64,000 nucleotides of DNA, from contig NZ_LMRT01000001.1 of NCBI RefSeq assembly GCF_001426225.1, forward strand, positions 865,613 through 929,612. The letters run 5' to 3'. Source of the stretch: Allobosea sp. Leaf344 (GTDB lineage Bacteria; Pseudomonadota; Alphaproteobacteria; Rhizobiales; Beijerinckiaceae). Of the stretch, positions 30,492-38,771 are shown in pieces (the stretch's first letter is position 1; each line of letters starts with the position of its first letter). The position numbers and the translations under genes are program-made. The notes under the pieces were generated by a model. It did no database searches and had not been told where the DNA came from. It saw nothing but the letters and a program-made list of their open reading frames with translations.

Positions 30492-32125
30492 AATATGCGG
30501 TTCTTTCTTGTCGGAGCTGCGGCAGCCGATGGGCGGGCAACGGAAGCCGAGCTGCTGGCCGGATGGCGCGCCGCCTGTTCGAACATCACCATGTAGAGCG
30601 GCCCAAGCGTCCTGTAGCCATGCTCGGCCTCGACCCAGGCCCGGGAGGCCTCGCCCGCCGCCTTGCGCGTGTGCGGATCAGCCAGGCGCACGAGCGCGTG
30701 GCCGATCTCCACATCGGTCGCCGCGCCGATAAAGGGCGGCGGCGCGGTGCGGAAATGATGCTCCGAGCTATCCGGAACCGGGCGCATGATGACGGGCTTC
30801 GCCGCCGCAAGCGATTCCAGCACAGATGCGCCATAGCCCTCCATAACGAACTGGTCGGCCACGGCGTCCGCCGCGCGCTGCCTGCGGCGGAGCAGCGGCT
30901 TCGAGCACAGGCTCAGCCAGAGCGTGACGTCATCGAGGCCGAGCTCGGTAACCAGTCCGCGCGAGGCTTCAAGGTCCGTGCCCCAGCTCTGTAGCAAAAG
31001 CCGCCAGCCAGCGGCCAACTTGGGATTGGCCGCGCGGAAGCGGGCAAATCCCCGGATCAACTTGTCGGAGCCTTTCCACACCCAATCCTGACGGCACACG
31101 CCGAGAAGGAAATGCTCCCCCCCGATCCGTGCCTGCCACTCGGCGCGCAAATCTGGTTCCGCGCCCGGGCAATAGACATCCGTATCGACGATGAGCGGCA
31201 TGAAGCTGCGCGGGGCCGTGGTCTCCATCCGGTCGAGATAGCCGAAATAGTCCGTTTCCGGCACCGCAAGATGCGCCGCTTGGCGGAAGGCGGCGCGGGT
31301 GATGAGGCCGCCCACATCTTCCTGAAAGCCGCGCGTGTAGACATCATTGCCAAGCGGGCAGACCACTACAGGCTTAGGGGAGAAAAGCCCAAGCGTGATG
31401 GCGTTCATCGACAGCATGACGACATCATAGTCGTTCATGGCGCGGATATAATCCCAGTGGCCCATGAACTGCGCCAAAAGGAGCGCGACGTCGTCAGAAA
31501 TCTGCTTACCGAAGCTCGATTGGTAAAGCTCCTTCACCTGACTGACCGTCTCGCTCTTACGTTGGAAAGCAATCTGCCGCTCGAGATCGTAGGGATGGTC
31601 CTTAACGAACTCCGGCGCGGTCCAGCCGAAGGTGTCCACATCGAACCTCAAGGGGTCGATGTCCTGCGCTTCGCACTCCTCCCATTGGGGGTGCGCCATC
31701 ACATACATGTCGTGGAGGTTCGTCTGGAGCACCACATCGACATCATGTCCGAGCCGGCGCAACGCGCGCGCGGTGATGTAGGCCTGGTTGGCAAGGTTAT
31801 CGAACAGGCCGATTTTTAGCGGACCGGCGGGGCCTGCATCCTCCCCGCGCACCTCGAAAGCCGGGACGAGCCTGTGGTCACCGGCTGCCGCCGCGGCGCG
31901 CGCCGTCGCTTGGACCAGTTGTGCGAAAATCTGTTCGTTTGTGCTCTCCTGCGTGAGGAGTCGCGCAGCGATTTCGTTTGCCTGCGCCGCAACCGCATCA
32001 AGCTGATAGCGCATCTCGCCGAGCGAGGCCTCGAGCCGTGCGTTGTCGAGACGATAATAGGGCAGCGCCCTGAGGACTCCGCCGAGGGCGCGGACGCGCT
32101 CGAGACTGTGGCGCAGCGCGTTCAC
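30488..32125 (-). CDS. Glycosyltransferase, family B-like with coiled N-terminus
   Basis: A 545-residue protein. I chose the GTG at 32125, seven bases after the wzt stop, with GAGGGG just upstream. An N-terminal stretch of about 90 residues (RYQLDAVAAQANEIAARLLTQ) looks coiled-coil. The GT core starts at LKIGLFDNLANQAYITARALRR, includes SWGTDLEASRGLVTELG, and ends with DQFVMEGYGASVLESLAAAKPV. It resembles the 22.9-24.7 kb protein in the N-terminal core. Its place right behind the exporter genes is typical of O-antigen loci, where a chain-modifying or chain-length enzyme often follows wzt, but no such activity can be read here. Confidence 0.75.
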   Translation of the reverse strand: MNALRHSLERVRALGGVLRALPYYRLDNARLEASLGEMRYQLDAVAAQANEIAARLLTQESTNEQIFAQLVQATARAAAAAGDHRLVPAFEVRGEDAGPAGPLKIGLFDNLANQAYITARALRRLGHDVDVVLQTNLHDMYVMAHPQWEECEAQDIDPLRFDVDTFGWTAPEFVKDHPYDLERQIAFQRKSETVSQVKELYQSSFGKQISDDVALLLAQFMGHWDYIRAMNDYDVVMLSMNAITLGLFSPKPVVVCPLGNDVYTRGFQEDVGGLITRAAFRQAAHLAVPETDYFGYLDRMETTAPRSFMPLIVDTDVYCPGAEPDLRAEWQARIGGEHFLLGVCRQDWVWKGSDKLIRGFARFRAANPKLAAGWRLLLQSWGTDLEASRGLVTELGLDDVTLWLSLCSKPLLRRRQRAADAVADQFVMEGYGASVLESLAAAKPVIMRPVPDSSEHHFRTAPPPFIGAATDVEIGHALVRLADPHTRKAAGEASRAWVEAEHGYRTLGPLYMVMFEQAARHPASSSASVARPSAAAAPTRKNRIL

Positions 32126-32132
32126 AGGCCCC

Positions 32133-33551
32133 TCACTCCACCGCCGCAGCTGCTTCGGGCTCGGCCGCCTCGTGACGCCATTCGACCAGCGGATAAAACA
32201 CCGAGCCGGACGCATAGGCCGCCGGTATCACCGTGAAGCGGTGCGCGCGCTGGTGATACTCGTAATAATCGTTTAGCCCCGAGACATTGGGCTGGAGCGC
32301 GAGGGAGACGATATAGTCACCCTCGAGCATCTGCAGCTCGGGCATGGTGCAGGATACGACGCCTCTGCGGCCCGCCCGGCGCTCATAAGCAGCCAACATG
32401 CCGTTGTCGCTTTCGCGCCCCGACGGGTTGGAGGTGTTGAACTGCGCCATGCGCAGTAAATCCGCCTCGCGCTCGATCGTCATAGCGATACCGAGCGGAT
32501 ACTCGGGCAGTTCGCCCTCGCAGACATAATGGACCTCAATGCGCCAAGGGTCCCAAGTGCGGAACACGTTCGTTGGCTTTCCCTCGCCATCGACGAACAG
32601 CACCTTCTGGATGACTACCGGACCCTTGCGGAAGATTTCGATTTTGCCGCGCTTCTCTTCGCCAGTGAGCGGCAATTCGCCGTTGGCGATCATCGGAACG
32701 GAGGACCGGGCCTCGTCACCATCCTCCAGCGAGGTTAGCGCTGCCGCGTCGATTTCGATAACCTTTCCGGCAGAAAGACGCTCATGGACGTTATAGTCAT
32801 AGCGCCGCGTAACCGCGCGGGCCGGGCCGATGTCGCGCAGCACGCCATTCTCGATCCAGATCGCCTTGTCGCAGAGCAGAGCCACCTGGCTCGAGCTGTG
32901 GCTGACGAACAGCACAGTTGCGCCGGAATTGCAGATCTCGCGGATGCGCTTCATGCATTTGGCGACGAAATACGCATCACCCGCCGCCAGCGCCTCGTCG
33001 ACGATGAAGATCTCCGGGTCGACAGCAATGGCGGTTGAGAAGGTCAGTCTCGCCTGCATGCCACTCGAGTATGTTCGGAAGGGCTGGTCAATTACGCTAT
33101 CCAGCTCGCTAAAGGCGATGATCCATGGCAACTTAGCCTCAATCTCCGCGCGGCTCATGCCGATGCACATGCCGCCGGTGACGATGTTCTCGCGGCCGGT
33201 GAAATCCGGATGAAAGCCGGTGCCGAGCTCTAAGATTGCGGAGATGCGGCCATTAACCTCAACCGTACCGGCGTTGGCGTCGAGCAGCCCAGTGAGGATC
33301 TTCAGAAGCGTGCTTTTGCCCGAGCCGTTCGGGCCGATCACGCCGACGATCTCGCCCTTTGGGATCTCGAAGGAGAGATCCTTCAACGCCCAATGGTCGC
33401 GGTGTCCCTGCTGGCCGGTGAACACCTCGCGCAGAAGCGCGCTGTTGCTGTCATAAATCTTGTAGGCCTTGCTCAGCCCCGTGACCCGAATTGCAACAGG
33501 CTTGGCCTCTGAGTCGGACATAGCTGTGGGCGCCAGATCGTAGGTGGCCAT
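32133..33551 (-). CDS. wzt: Polysaccharide ABC exporter, ATP-binding subunit (Wzt type)
   Basis: A 472-residue ATPase that drives export of undecaprenyl-linked polysaccharide across the inner membrane with Wzm. Walker A is GPNGSGKST, the signature is [12 protein letters not shown], Walker B is [12 protein letters not shown], and the switch His lies in [10 protein letters not shown]. After about residue 280 there is an extra beta-rich domain of roughly 190 residues. This matches the Wzt C-terminal domain that recognises the modified non-reducing end of the chain in O8/O9a-type systems. I used the ATG at 33551, and a start at 33563 overlapping wzm is possible. Its presence suggests a chain-terminating modification, for which the locus methyltransferases are candidates. 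Confidence 0.92.
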   Translation of the reverse strand: MATYDLAPTAMSDSEAKPVAIRVTGLSKAYKIYDSNSALLREVFTGQQGHRDHWALKDLSFEIPKGEIVGVIGPNGSGKSTLLKILTGLLDANAGTVEVNGRISAILELGTGFHPDFTGRENIVTGGMCIGMSRAEIEAKLPWIIAFSELDSVIDQPFRTYSSGMQARLTFSTAIAVDPEIFIVDEALAAGDAYFVAKCMKRIREICNSGATVLFVSHSSSQVALLCDKAIWIENGVLRDIGPARAVTRRYDYNVHERLSAGKVIEIDAAALTSLEDGDEARSSVPMIANGELPLTGEEKRGKIEIFRKGPVVIQKVLFVDGEGKPTNVFRTWDPWRIEVHYVCEGELPEYPLGIAMTIEREADLLRMAQFNTSNPSGRESDNGMLAAYERRAGRRGVVSCTMPELQMLEGDYIVSLALQPNVSGLNDYYEYHQRAHRFTVIPAAYASGSVFYPLVEWRHEAAEPEAAAAVE

Positions 33552-33552
33552 G

Positions 33553-34401
33553 TCAGAGCACATTTCCCAAGACCGGCTTCACCCGGCGAAACACGACCAG
33601 CCCCGCGATGAACAGGCCAATAGCCATCGCGGCGAACACCACCCAGGCGAAGGGGTGGCGGAATTCGCCGAAGAAAAGCGTATCCTGGTAGACCCAGACC
33701 ACATAGCTGAACGGATTAAGATAAAGGATCGGCCGAACCAGCGCGGGCACCCAGTCAGGCAGGTAGATGGCAGGGGTAAAATACATCGAAACCGACATGT
33801 ACATGGTCACGAATTCGCGGATGTCGCGCAGGAAGGGGGTCGTCACCGAAAGCAGCAGCGTTAAGCCTATGCAAACTAGCGCATGCATCCCCAAGACGAC
33901 AGGCAGAGCGAGCGCGAGCCAGCTCAACCCGCCTCCGATCAATAGCTTGTAGCCGATCATCAGCGCAAAGGTCGGAATGTAGATCACAAAGCAGGCGACG
34001 ATGCTGGCGACCGGCAGCGTCTCGATGGGGAACACCACCTGCTTCACTAGATTGGCATTGCCAGAGAAGGCGTTGGGCGCGCGCCCCAGCGCGTTCGACA
34101 TCAGCAGCCAAGGCGTGAGCCCCACCAGAATGTAGCTGGTGTAGTCGCCCGGGAAGGTGGCGGTGACAGCCATCTTGGTGCCGATGACCACGCCGAAAAT
34201 CAGCATGAAAGTGGCGACGACGACGATGGGCTGTACATAGACCCAGAGCGAGCCGAGCCCGTGTCCGGCGTGGCCACCCTTGATGTCGCGCAGCACCATT
34301 TCGCGGATCAGCGCATAGTTGCGCCGGATCACGCGGACAAATTCGATCAGCATAGTGGCAAGGCTTGGCCCCGCCACTTTTTGGGGGATGGCGTTGCTCA
34401 C
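33553..34401 (-). CDS. wzm: Polysaccharide ABC exporter, permease (Wzm type)
   Basis: A 282-residue membrane protein of the ABC-2 polysaccharide exporter family. It has about six hydrophobic segments, for example [52 protein letters not shown] and [19 protein letters not shown]. The N-terminus is a short cytoplasmic helix with [19 protein letters not shown], as usual. The start is GTG at 34401, overlapping the asparagine synthase stop (GTGA). With Wzt it defines an ABC-transporter-dependent rather than Wzx/Wzy-dependent pathway, which agrees with my not seeing a Wzy-like polymerase. Confidence 0.92.
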   Translation of the reverse strand: MSNAIPQKVAGPSLATMLIEFVRVIRRNYALIREMVLRDIKGGHAGHGLGSLWVYVQPIVVVATFMLIFGVVIGTKMAVTATFPGDYTSYILVGLTPWLLMSNALGRAPNAFSGNANLVKQVVFPIETLPVASIVACFVIYIPTFALMIGYKLLIGGGLSWLALALPVVLGMHALVCIGLTLLLSVTTPFLRDIREFVTMYMSVSMYFTPAIYLPDWVPALVRPILYLNPFSYVVWVYQDTLFFGEFRHPFAWVVFAAMAIGLFIAGLVVFRRVKPVLGNVL

Positions 34402-36269
34402 AGATAGGCCTCACAAAATTGCTCAAGATTGAGGAGAGACCAGATCAGCAGCCGCCGGTTCTGGCGGCCCTCAAGATGATCGTCGATCAGTGTCTTCACC
34501 GTGCGCCGATCGACGTAGGCGTAGATCCTCGCGCGATCGTTCATCAGACGCCGCCGGACGTAGTCGATGCTCTCGCCCTTGAACCAGCTCGCATCGGGAG
34601 CGGAGAAACCCTGCTTCTCGCGGTCGGCGACCTGGGCCGGGATATGCCGGCCCATCATCTTGCGCAGGATCAGCTTCCCGTCGCGGGTCTTTTCGAAATA
34701 GCGCTCGGCCTTGCCGCCGGGCTCGTTCTCGTTGAGCCGCACCACCTCGGTGAGGTTGCCGAGTTTCATCTTGGCCGGCAAACGCATGGCGAAATCAACG
34801 AGATCATTGTCGAGGAACGGGACGCGGCCCTCGAGGCCATGCGCCATGGCAAGCTTGTCGTCGACGACCAAAAGCCCGTTCAGGAAGGTTTTTGCCTCAA
34901 AGTAAAGCGAGTGATTGATGTAATCTTCAGGGCGCGTCAGCGTATGGGCGTGGTCCTGAAAGACGTTGCGAAAGATCTCCTGCGTCGACACGGTCGACGC
35001 CTCGGCCCAAACCGGCGCCATCATCTGCGGGAGCAGATCGCTCGGCACCAGACGCTGCCAGAAACCCGAATACTTATCGACGTAATGGTCGAAATCATCG
35101 TTCACCACGGCACGGTAATAGCGCCAGGGATACCCGGCGAAGAGCTCATCCCCTCCGGTGCCAGAGAGCACGACCTTGACGAATTTCGAAGCCAGCTTCG
35201 CCGCGTAATAATTTGGGTAGGACTGGCCGACGCGCGGCTCTTCCAGATGCCAGGCGAGACGCGGCAATGCGCGCTCCATGTCGCCCGCCTTGAGCACCAT
35301 CTCGTAATGCTCGGTCTTGAAGAGATAGGACATGTGCTCGGCTTTCGAGCGCTCATCGTAGCCAAGCTCGACACCCGAAGCGGAATTCAGATCGAATCCG
35401 ACGGTGAAAGTGCGCATGAACGGCAATTGTGCCGCCGCCAACGCCGTGATTGAGCCGGAATCCATACCTCCCGAAAGATAGGAGCCGACGTCGACGTCGC
35501 TGACCATCTGGCGGCTGACGGCCTGCCGGAACAGGAAATCGAGTTCGTCCAGCGCCCTGGCCTCGTCGACAGGCCCTTCCGGCTCCTGAAAATGGAAATC
35601 CCAATAGCGCTTCGGCGCCAGCGGTTCGCGTCCAGCTTTGACTTCGAGATAGCAGCCGGCGGACAGGAGCTTGACGCCCGCGAACAAGGTCTTGTCGGTG
35701 AAGAAATTCTGGAACGTCAGATATTCGGCCAATCCGCCAATATCCATCCGAGCTGAAAAGCCGGGAAATCCGCGAAACGCCTTGATTTCGGACGCGAACA
35801 GAAATGCGCCGTCGACCTCGGCGTAATAGACCGGCTTCACGCCGAAGCGATCGCGGGCGATCGTAAGCTTGCGCTCCTTGGTGTCCCAGATCGCGAAGGC
35901 GAACATGCCGTTCAGCCGCAGCAGCGCCGAAAGGCCCCATTCGACAAAGGCGGTCAGCAGGACTTCGCTGTCACCGCTGGAGTGAAAGAGGTGGCCGCGC
36001 GCGCTCAGCTCGGCCTTCAGCTCGTGGAAATTATAGATCTCGCCGTTGTAGCTCAGCACATATCGCCCGTCGCGCGTCGCCATCGGCTGGCGCGCGGCGT
36101 CCGTGAGGTCGATGATCGACAGGCGGCGGTGGCCGAGCCCGGCCGGGCCGTCACAATAATGGCCTTCGCCATCGGGACCGCGATGGGCGATGATGTCAGT
36201 CATCGCCTTCAGGGTCACCGGTGAGGCCGGCCTGCCGTCCCGGTGCAGAATGCCTGCGATACCGCACAT
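34398..36269 (-). CDS. AsnB-type glutamine amidotransferase, copy 3
   Basis: A 623-residue asparagine synthase-like protein. The glutaminase domain has Cys2 (MCGIAGILHRDG), HRGPDGEGH, RLSIIDLT and YNGEIYNFHEL. The synthetase domain has the ATP loop SYLSGGMDSGSITAL near residue 260 and SGTGGDELFAGYPW near residue 365. The role is expected to be amidation of a uronic acid in the exported glycan. It is the first gene before wzm and overlaps it by four bases. A 10-bp stem hairpin lies between it and the upstream epimerase. The LSGTGGDEL wording differs from copies 1 and 2, so the three copies are separate lineages. Confidence 0.88.
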   Translation of the reverse strand: MCGIAGILHRDGRPASPVTLKAMTDIIAHRGPDGEGHYCDGPAGLGHRRLSIIDLTDAARQPMATRDGRYVLSYNGEIYNFHELKAELSARGHLFHSSGDSEVLLTAFVEWGLSALLRLNGMFAFAIWDTKERKLTIARDRFGVKPVYYAEVDGAFLFASEIKAFRGFPGFSARMDIGGLAEYLTFQNFFTDKTLFAGVKLLSAGCYLEVKAGREPLAPKRYWDFHFQEPEGPVDEARALDELDFLFRQAVSRQMVSDVDVGSYLSGGMDSGSITALAAAQLPFMRTFTVGFDLNSASGVELGYDERSKAEHMSYLFKTEHYEMVLKAGDMERALPRLAWHLEEPRVGQSYPNYYAAKLASKFVKVVLSGTGGDELFAGYPWRYYRAVVNDDFDHYVDKYSGFWQRLVPSDLLPQMMAPVWAEASTVSTQEIFRNVFQDHAHTLTRPEDYINHSLYFEAKTFLNGLLVVDDKLAMAHGLEGRVPFLDNDLVDFAMRLPAKMKLGNLTEVVRLNENEPGGKAERYFEKTRDGKLILRKMMGRHIPAQVADREKQGFSAPDASWFKGESIDYVRRRLMNDRARIYAYVDRRTVKTLIDDHLEGRQNRRLLIWSLLNLEQFCEAYL

Positions 36270-36303
36270 GCGCTCATCGTCCGATCAATTCAGGGCAGAA
36301 GGC

Positions 36304-36327
36304 ATGGCCGGGCATGGGCCCGGCCAT
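36304..36327 (-). other. Intercistronic hairpin between epimerase and asnB-like gene
   Basis: A perfect 10-bp stem, ATGGCCGGGC and GCCCGGCCAT, with a four-base loop lies 11 bases after the epimerase stop. There is no T-run on the minus strand after it, so it is not a classical terminator. It may protect the 3' end of a processed epimerase message or lower read-through into the long operon. Confidence 0.6.
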
Positions 36328-36338
36328 AGCGTAACGGT

Positions 36339-37334
36339 TCAGATCTGCGCTTTGGCGCGCCGCTGTGCGACCTGCTCGATATGGCTCTTGCGCCATTCGA
36401 TCAGCTGCTTCAGCCCCTCGTCGAGATCGATCTTGGCAGTGAAGCCGATCTCCTTGCTCGCCTTCACCGGCGATCCGATGCGGTTGCGCACCAGCGTCGC
36501 CTGGCTGCGCGGGGCATAGTTGATCGGCTGGTTCGAACCCGTCAGGTTCAGCAGCTTTTCAGCCACTTCCTTGAGCGAGGTGCGCTTGCCCGTGCCGACA
36601 TTGTAGAAGCTGTCGGTGGCGGTCGACTGCATCGCGCAGAGATTGGAACGGGCGCAATCCTCGACGGCGACGAAGTCGAAGGCTTCGGATCCGTCGCCCA
36701 TGATGGTCGGGCCCTCGCCACGGTCGATCGCGTCGAGCATCTTCATGATCACGGCGATATAGGCGCCGCGATAGTCCTGCCGCGGGCCGTAGACGTTCAT
36801 GTAGCGCAGACCGACATAGTCGAGCCCGTAGCGGAAATGATAGGCCCGGGCCATCGCCTCGCCGCAGATCTTGGTCGCGCCGTAGAAGTTCCTGTTGTTG
36901 AACGGGTGGTCCTCGGTCATCGGCTCCTCGACGGCGTCGCCGTAGACGGAGGCCGAAGACGACCAGACCAGGCGCTTGACGCCATTGCGGACGCAGCCGT
37001 CGAGCACGTTGAACATGCCGCGGACATTGGTCTCGAAGGCCGTGCACGGATACTCATGGCACTGCAGCAGCCAGAGCGCGGCGAATTGGAAGACGCCGTC
37101 AGCGCCCTTGAGGGCCGCATCCAGGATGTCGGTCTGCGTGATGTCGCCGCCGGCCTCGAAGATCTTGACGCGCGGGTCCTTCAGCGCGTCGGCGAGGTTC
37201 TCCGTCGTGCCACGCACGAAATTATCGTAAATCACGATCTCGCCGACATCCGTCTTGGTCAGCTGATCCACGGCATGCGAACCGATGAGTCCAGCCCCTC
37301 CAATGACGACAACGCGCTTTCCCTGCAGTTCCAC
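36339..37334 (-). CDS. NDP-sugar epimerase/dehydratase, extended SDR
   Basis: A 331-residue NAD-dependent sugar-nucleotide enzyme. The Rossmann motif is VVVIGGAGLIGSHAVDQL, the active-site serines are in WSSSASVYGD, and the catalytic pair is in NFYGATKICGE (YxxxK intact). The sequence LRYMNVYGPRQDYRGAY and DFVAVEDCAR are typical of UDP-glucose/UDP-HexNAc 4-epimerase-like enzymes. I chose the GTG at 37334, which is preceded by GGGGAAG. It is the first enzyme gene of the long minus-strand unit. Which sugar it handles is not readable. A 4-epimerase or a 4,6-dehydratase feeding the DegT aminotransferase are the main options. Confidence 0.85.
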   Translation of the reverse strand: MELQGKRVVVIGGAGLIGSHAVDQLTKTDVGEIVIYDNFVRGTTENLADALKDPRVKIFEAGGDITQTDILDAALKGADGVFQFAALWLLQCHEYPCTAFETNVRGMFNVLDGCVRNGVKRLVWSSSASVYGDAVEEPMTEDHPFNNRNFYGATKICGEAMARAYHFRYGLDYVGLRYMNVYGPRQDYRGAYIAVIMKMLDAIDRGEGPTIMGDGSEAFDFVAVEDCARSNLCAMQSTATDSFYNVGTGKRTSLKEVAEKLLNLTGSNQPINYAPRSQATLVRNRIGSPVKASKEIGFTAKIDLDEGLKQLIEWRKSHIEQVAQRRAKAQI

Positions 37335-37391
37335 GTTCGACTTCCCCTGTTGGCGATGCGACGGCGGAGACCGACGCATGGTTTTCCCGAG

Positions 37392-37730
37392 CTACCGCAG
37401 TCCGGGCGCATGAGATGCCCAGACTGTCTCCTCAAATCCAGGTCTCCGGACCGCTAACGCGGCCTTTTCAACCACGTCCTCATCCAGCGGCGCACGCACC
37501 GTACTGCCAATATTTTCAAGCAGGATTGCGACCCGATCCTGGTCCCTGACGCCTTCGAACAATTCCAACCGGTCAGCAAAACCGTCGGACCTCACGTGGA
37601 ACGCCTGACCGACACAAGGTCGGCCCGTCGCGCTAGTGCGATATAGCCGATGGCGTCCAGTCAGCTGCCGCGTCCGAACGACATAGCAGCGAGGACCCTC
37701 GCTCATAGCGAAATGCACAGGGAAACTCAT
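37392..37730 (-). CDS. Hypothetical protein coupled to the MarR-type regulator
   Basis: A 112-residue protein I do not recognise. It is Arg-rich, with no membrane segment or signal peptide, and contains GVRDQDRVAILLENIGSTV in its middle. Its ATG overlaps the stop of the regulator gene by four bases (ATGA), which argues that it is really translated and belongs with the regulator. It ends 57 bases before the epimerase start. It could modulate the regulator or the first biosynthetic step, but nothing in the sequence shows this. A chance open frame cannot be fully excluded because of the high GC content. Confidence 0.55.
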   Translation of the reverse strand: MSFPVHFAMSEGPRCYVVRTRQLTGRHRLYRTSATGRPCVGQAFHVRSDGFADRLELFEGVRDQDRVAILLENIGSTVRAPLDEDVVEKAALAVRRPGFEETVWASHAPGLR

Positions 37731-38407
37731 GGTCGGGGGCCATCGAGGCGGACCGACAGCATGGGCGGCGCCAGCACATTCGCCTGTCCGAAAGCGCCTA
37801 CCGCCGCCTCAAACCAAACTTGAGCATCCTCGATGCCGGTGACAATCGATCCGTCGCACCCTGCCGGCAGCATATCGAGCGAAGCGACGACCGGGATATT
37901 GAAGATAGACGATTTCTGTATCCTAGCATCGAACACTGCGGCAACCGAGACGCCCTGCTCAGAGGCGCACAGGATTGCGATCTCTGTGAGATCGCTGCCT
38001 CCAAACAGCACGACCGATTTCCATTGACGCTGGTGGGCGACCGAGAAGAGGTCGGAATATTGCGTTCGCGCCTGACGAAAAAAAGACAGCGACCAGGACA
38101 GATACTCAGCCGTCAATCTGGACTTCTCGGCGAACCCTGAAGGCGTGAGATAATACGCATAACGCCGCGACGGAATCTGCTGAACCTTGATCAGCCCCTT
38201 CTTCACGCAACGCTTGATGTAGGTGTTCACGAGCCCAAGGGCGACGCCGAGTTCGCCGGCGAGAATCCGCTGTGAGACATGAGCTTCTCGTTCGACGAAG
38301 GCCAGCAGTCCAGCGATGTGGCGGCGCTCCGCATCAGCAGCCCCGAGCCTGGCACCGCCCGGCTGAAAGGCCGTAGCGGCGGCCCGAGCGTTAGATCCAT
38401 CAGTCAT
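37727..38407 (-). CDS. EPS-associated MarR-family regulator with C-terminal Rossmann-like domain
   Basis: A 226-residue protein. Residues about 28-100 form a winged helix of the EPS-associated MarR group, with VSQRILAGELGVALGLVNTYIKRCVKKGLIKVQQIPSRRYAYYLTP (split here: recognition helix LGLVNTYIKRC, wing RRYAYYLTPSGFAEK). From about residue 128 the fold looks different, with SVVLFGGSDLTEIAILCASE then VAAVFDARI. This resembles a small nucleotide-binding domain as in sugar-locus PglD or CoA-binding proteins. The usual EPS-associated regulators end near residue 110, so this is a fusion. It lies at the head of the minus-strand unit, next to paired inverted repeats, and probably controls the locus. 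Confidence 0.82.
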   Translation of the reverse strand: MTDGSNARAAATAFQPGGARLGAADAERRHIAGLLAFVEREAHVSQRILAGELGVALGLVNTYIKRCVKKGLIKVQQIPSRRYAYYLTPSGFAEKSRLTAEYLSWSLSFFRQARTQYSDLFSVAHQRQWKSVVLFGGSDLTEIAILCASEQGVSVAAVFDARIQKSSIFNIPVVASLDMLPAGCDGSIVTGIEDAQVWFEAAVGAFGQANVLAPPMLSVRLDGPRP

Positions 38408-38422
38408 GCATGGCGCCTACCA

Positions 38423-38462
38423 CGTTCAACACGTGAACGTCAAACTCGTTCACCAGCTGAAC
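38423..38462. promoter_or_regulatory. Paired inverted repeats, candidate operator of the MarR-type regulator
   Basis: Two matching inverted repeats of the form GTTCA-N5-TGAAC lie at 38424-38438 (spacer ACACG, arms extended to CGTTCA/TGAACG) and 38448-38462 (spacer CCAGC). Their centres are 24 bases apart, and the first ends 16 bases before the regulator start codon. Two copies with the same arms and the same spacing are unlikely to arise by chance in this short region. I infer dimer binding sites and autoregulation. Confidence 0.65.
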
Positions 38463-38771
38463 ATGACTGTTCTCACGTCGTTACCCAACCTTTCAAACGC
38501 GCCTTGGGGATGCAGAAGCGTGCGAAAATATGCTGCTTCGTGCCGACGGCACCATCACGGTGCGCCTCCCCAAGCCTCGCCCGCAGCATGGCCGCGGAGG
38601 CGCGACTGGGCTTTTCTATGACGCAGCAATTGCCCGGTCGATCATGACCTGACCAAGGCAATGGGATGAGGGGCGGCTGACCGGCCGCAGGCTGGATCGA
38701 CGTGACCTGAGCGACTAGGTGGCGGTGATCGTCGCGGTTAGCGCGCAGCCCGGCCAGTTCCACCACACCGA
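38463..38771. other. Non-coding stretch upstream of the regulator
   Basis: This 309-base stretch between the candidate operator and the stop of the hydrolase-TPR gene has no convincing gene. A 97-codon minus-strand frame with a GTG start exists at 38473-38766, but it has no ribosome binding site, no family I recognise and no neighbour overlap. A palindrome-like GGTCGATCATGACC lies at about 38638-38651. The region must contain the promoter of the regulator. It also marks the change between the glycan and lipid halves. Confidence 0.4.

Noticed and set aside
36304..36327. Rho-independent terminator for the epimerase gene
   Set aside because: The stem is perfect but there is no T-run after it on the minus strand; listed as a hairpin only.
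38473..38766. Minus-strand frame of 97 codons in the gap before the regulator
   Set aside because: GTG start without a ribosome binding site, no family resemblance, no coupling to neighbours. I could not show that it is an insertion-sequence remnant.
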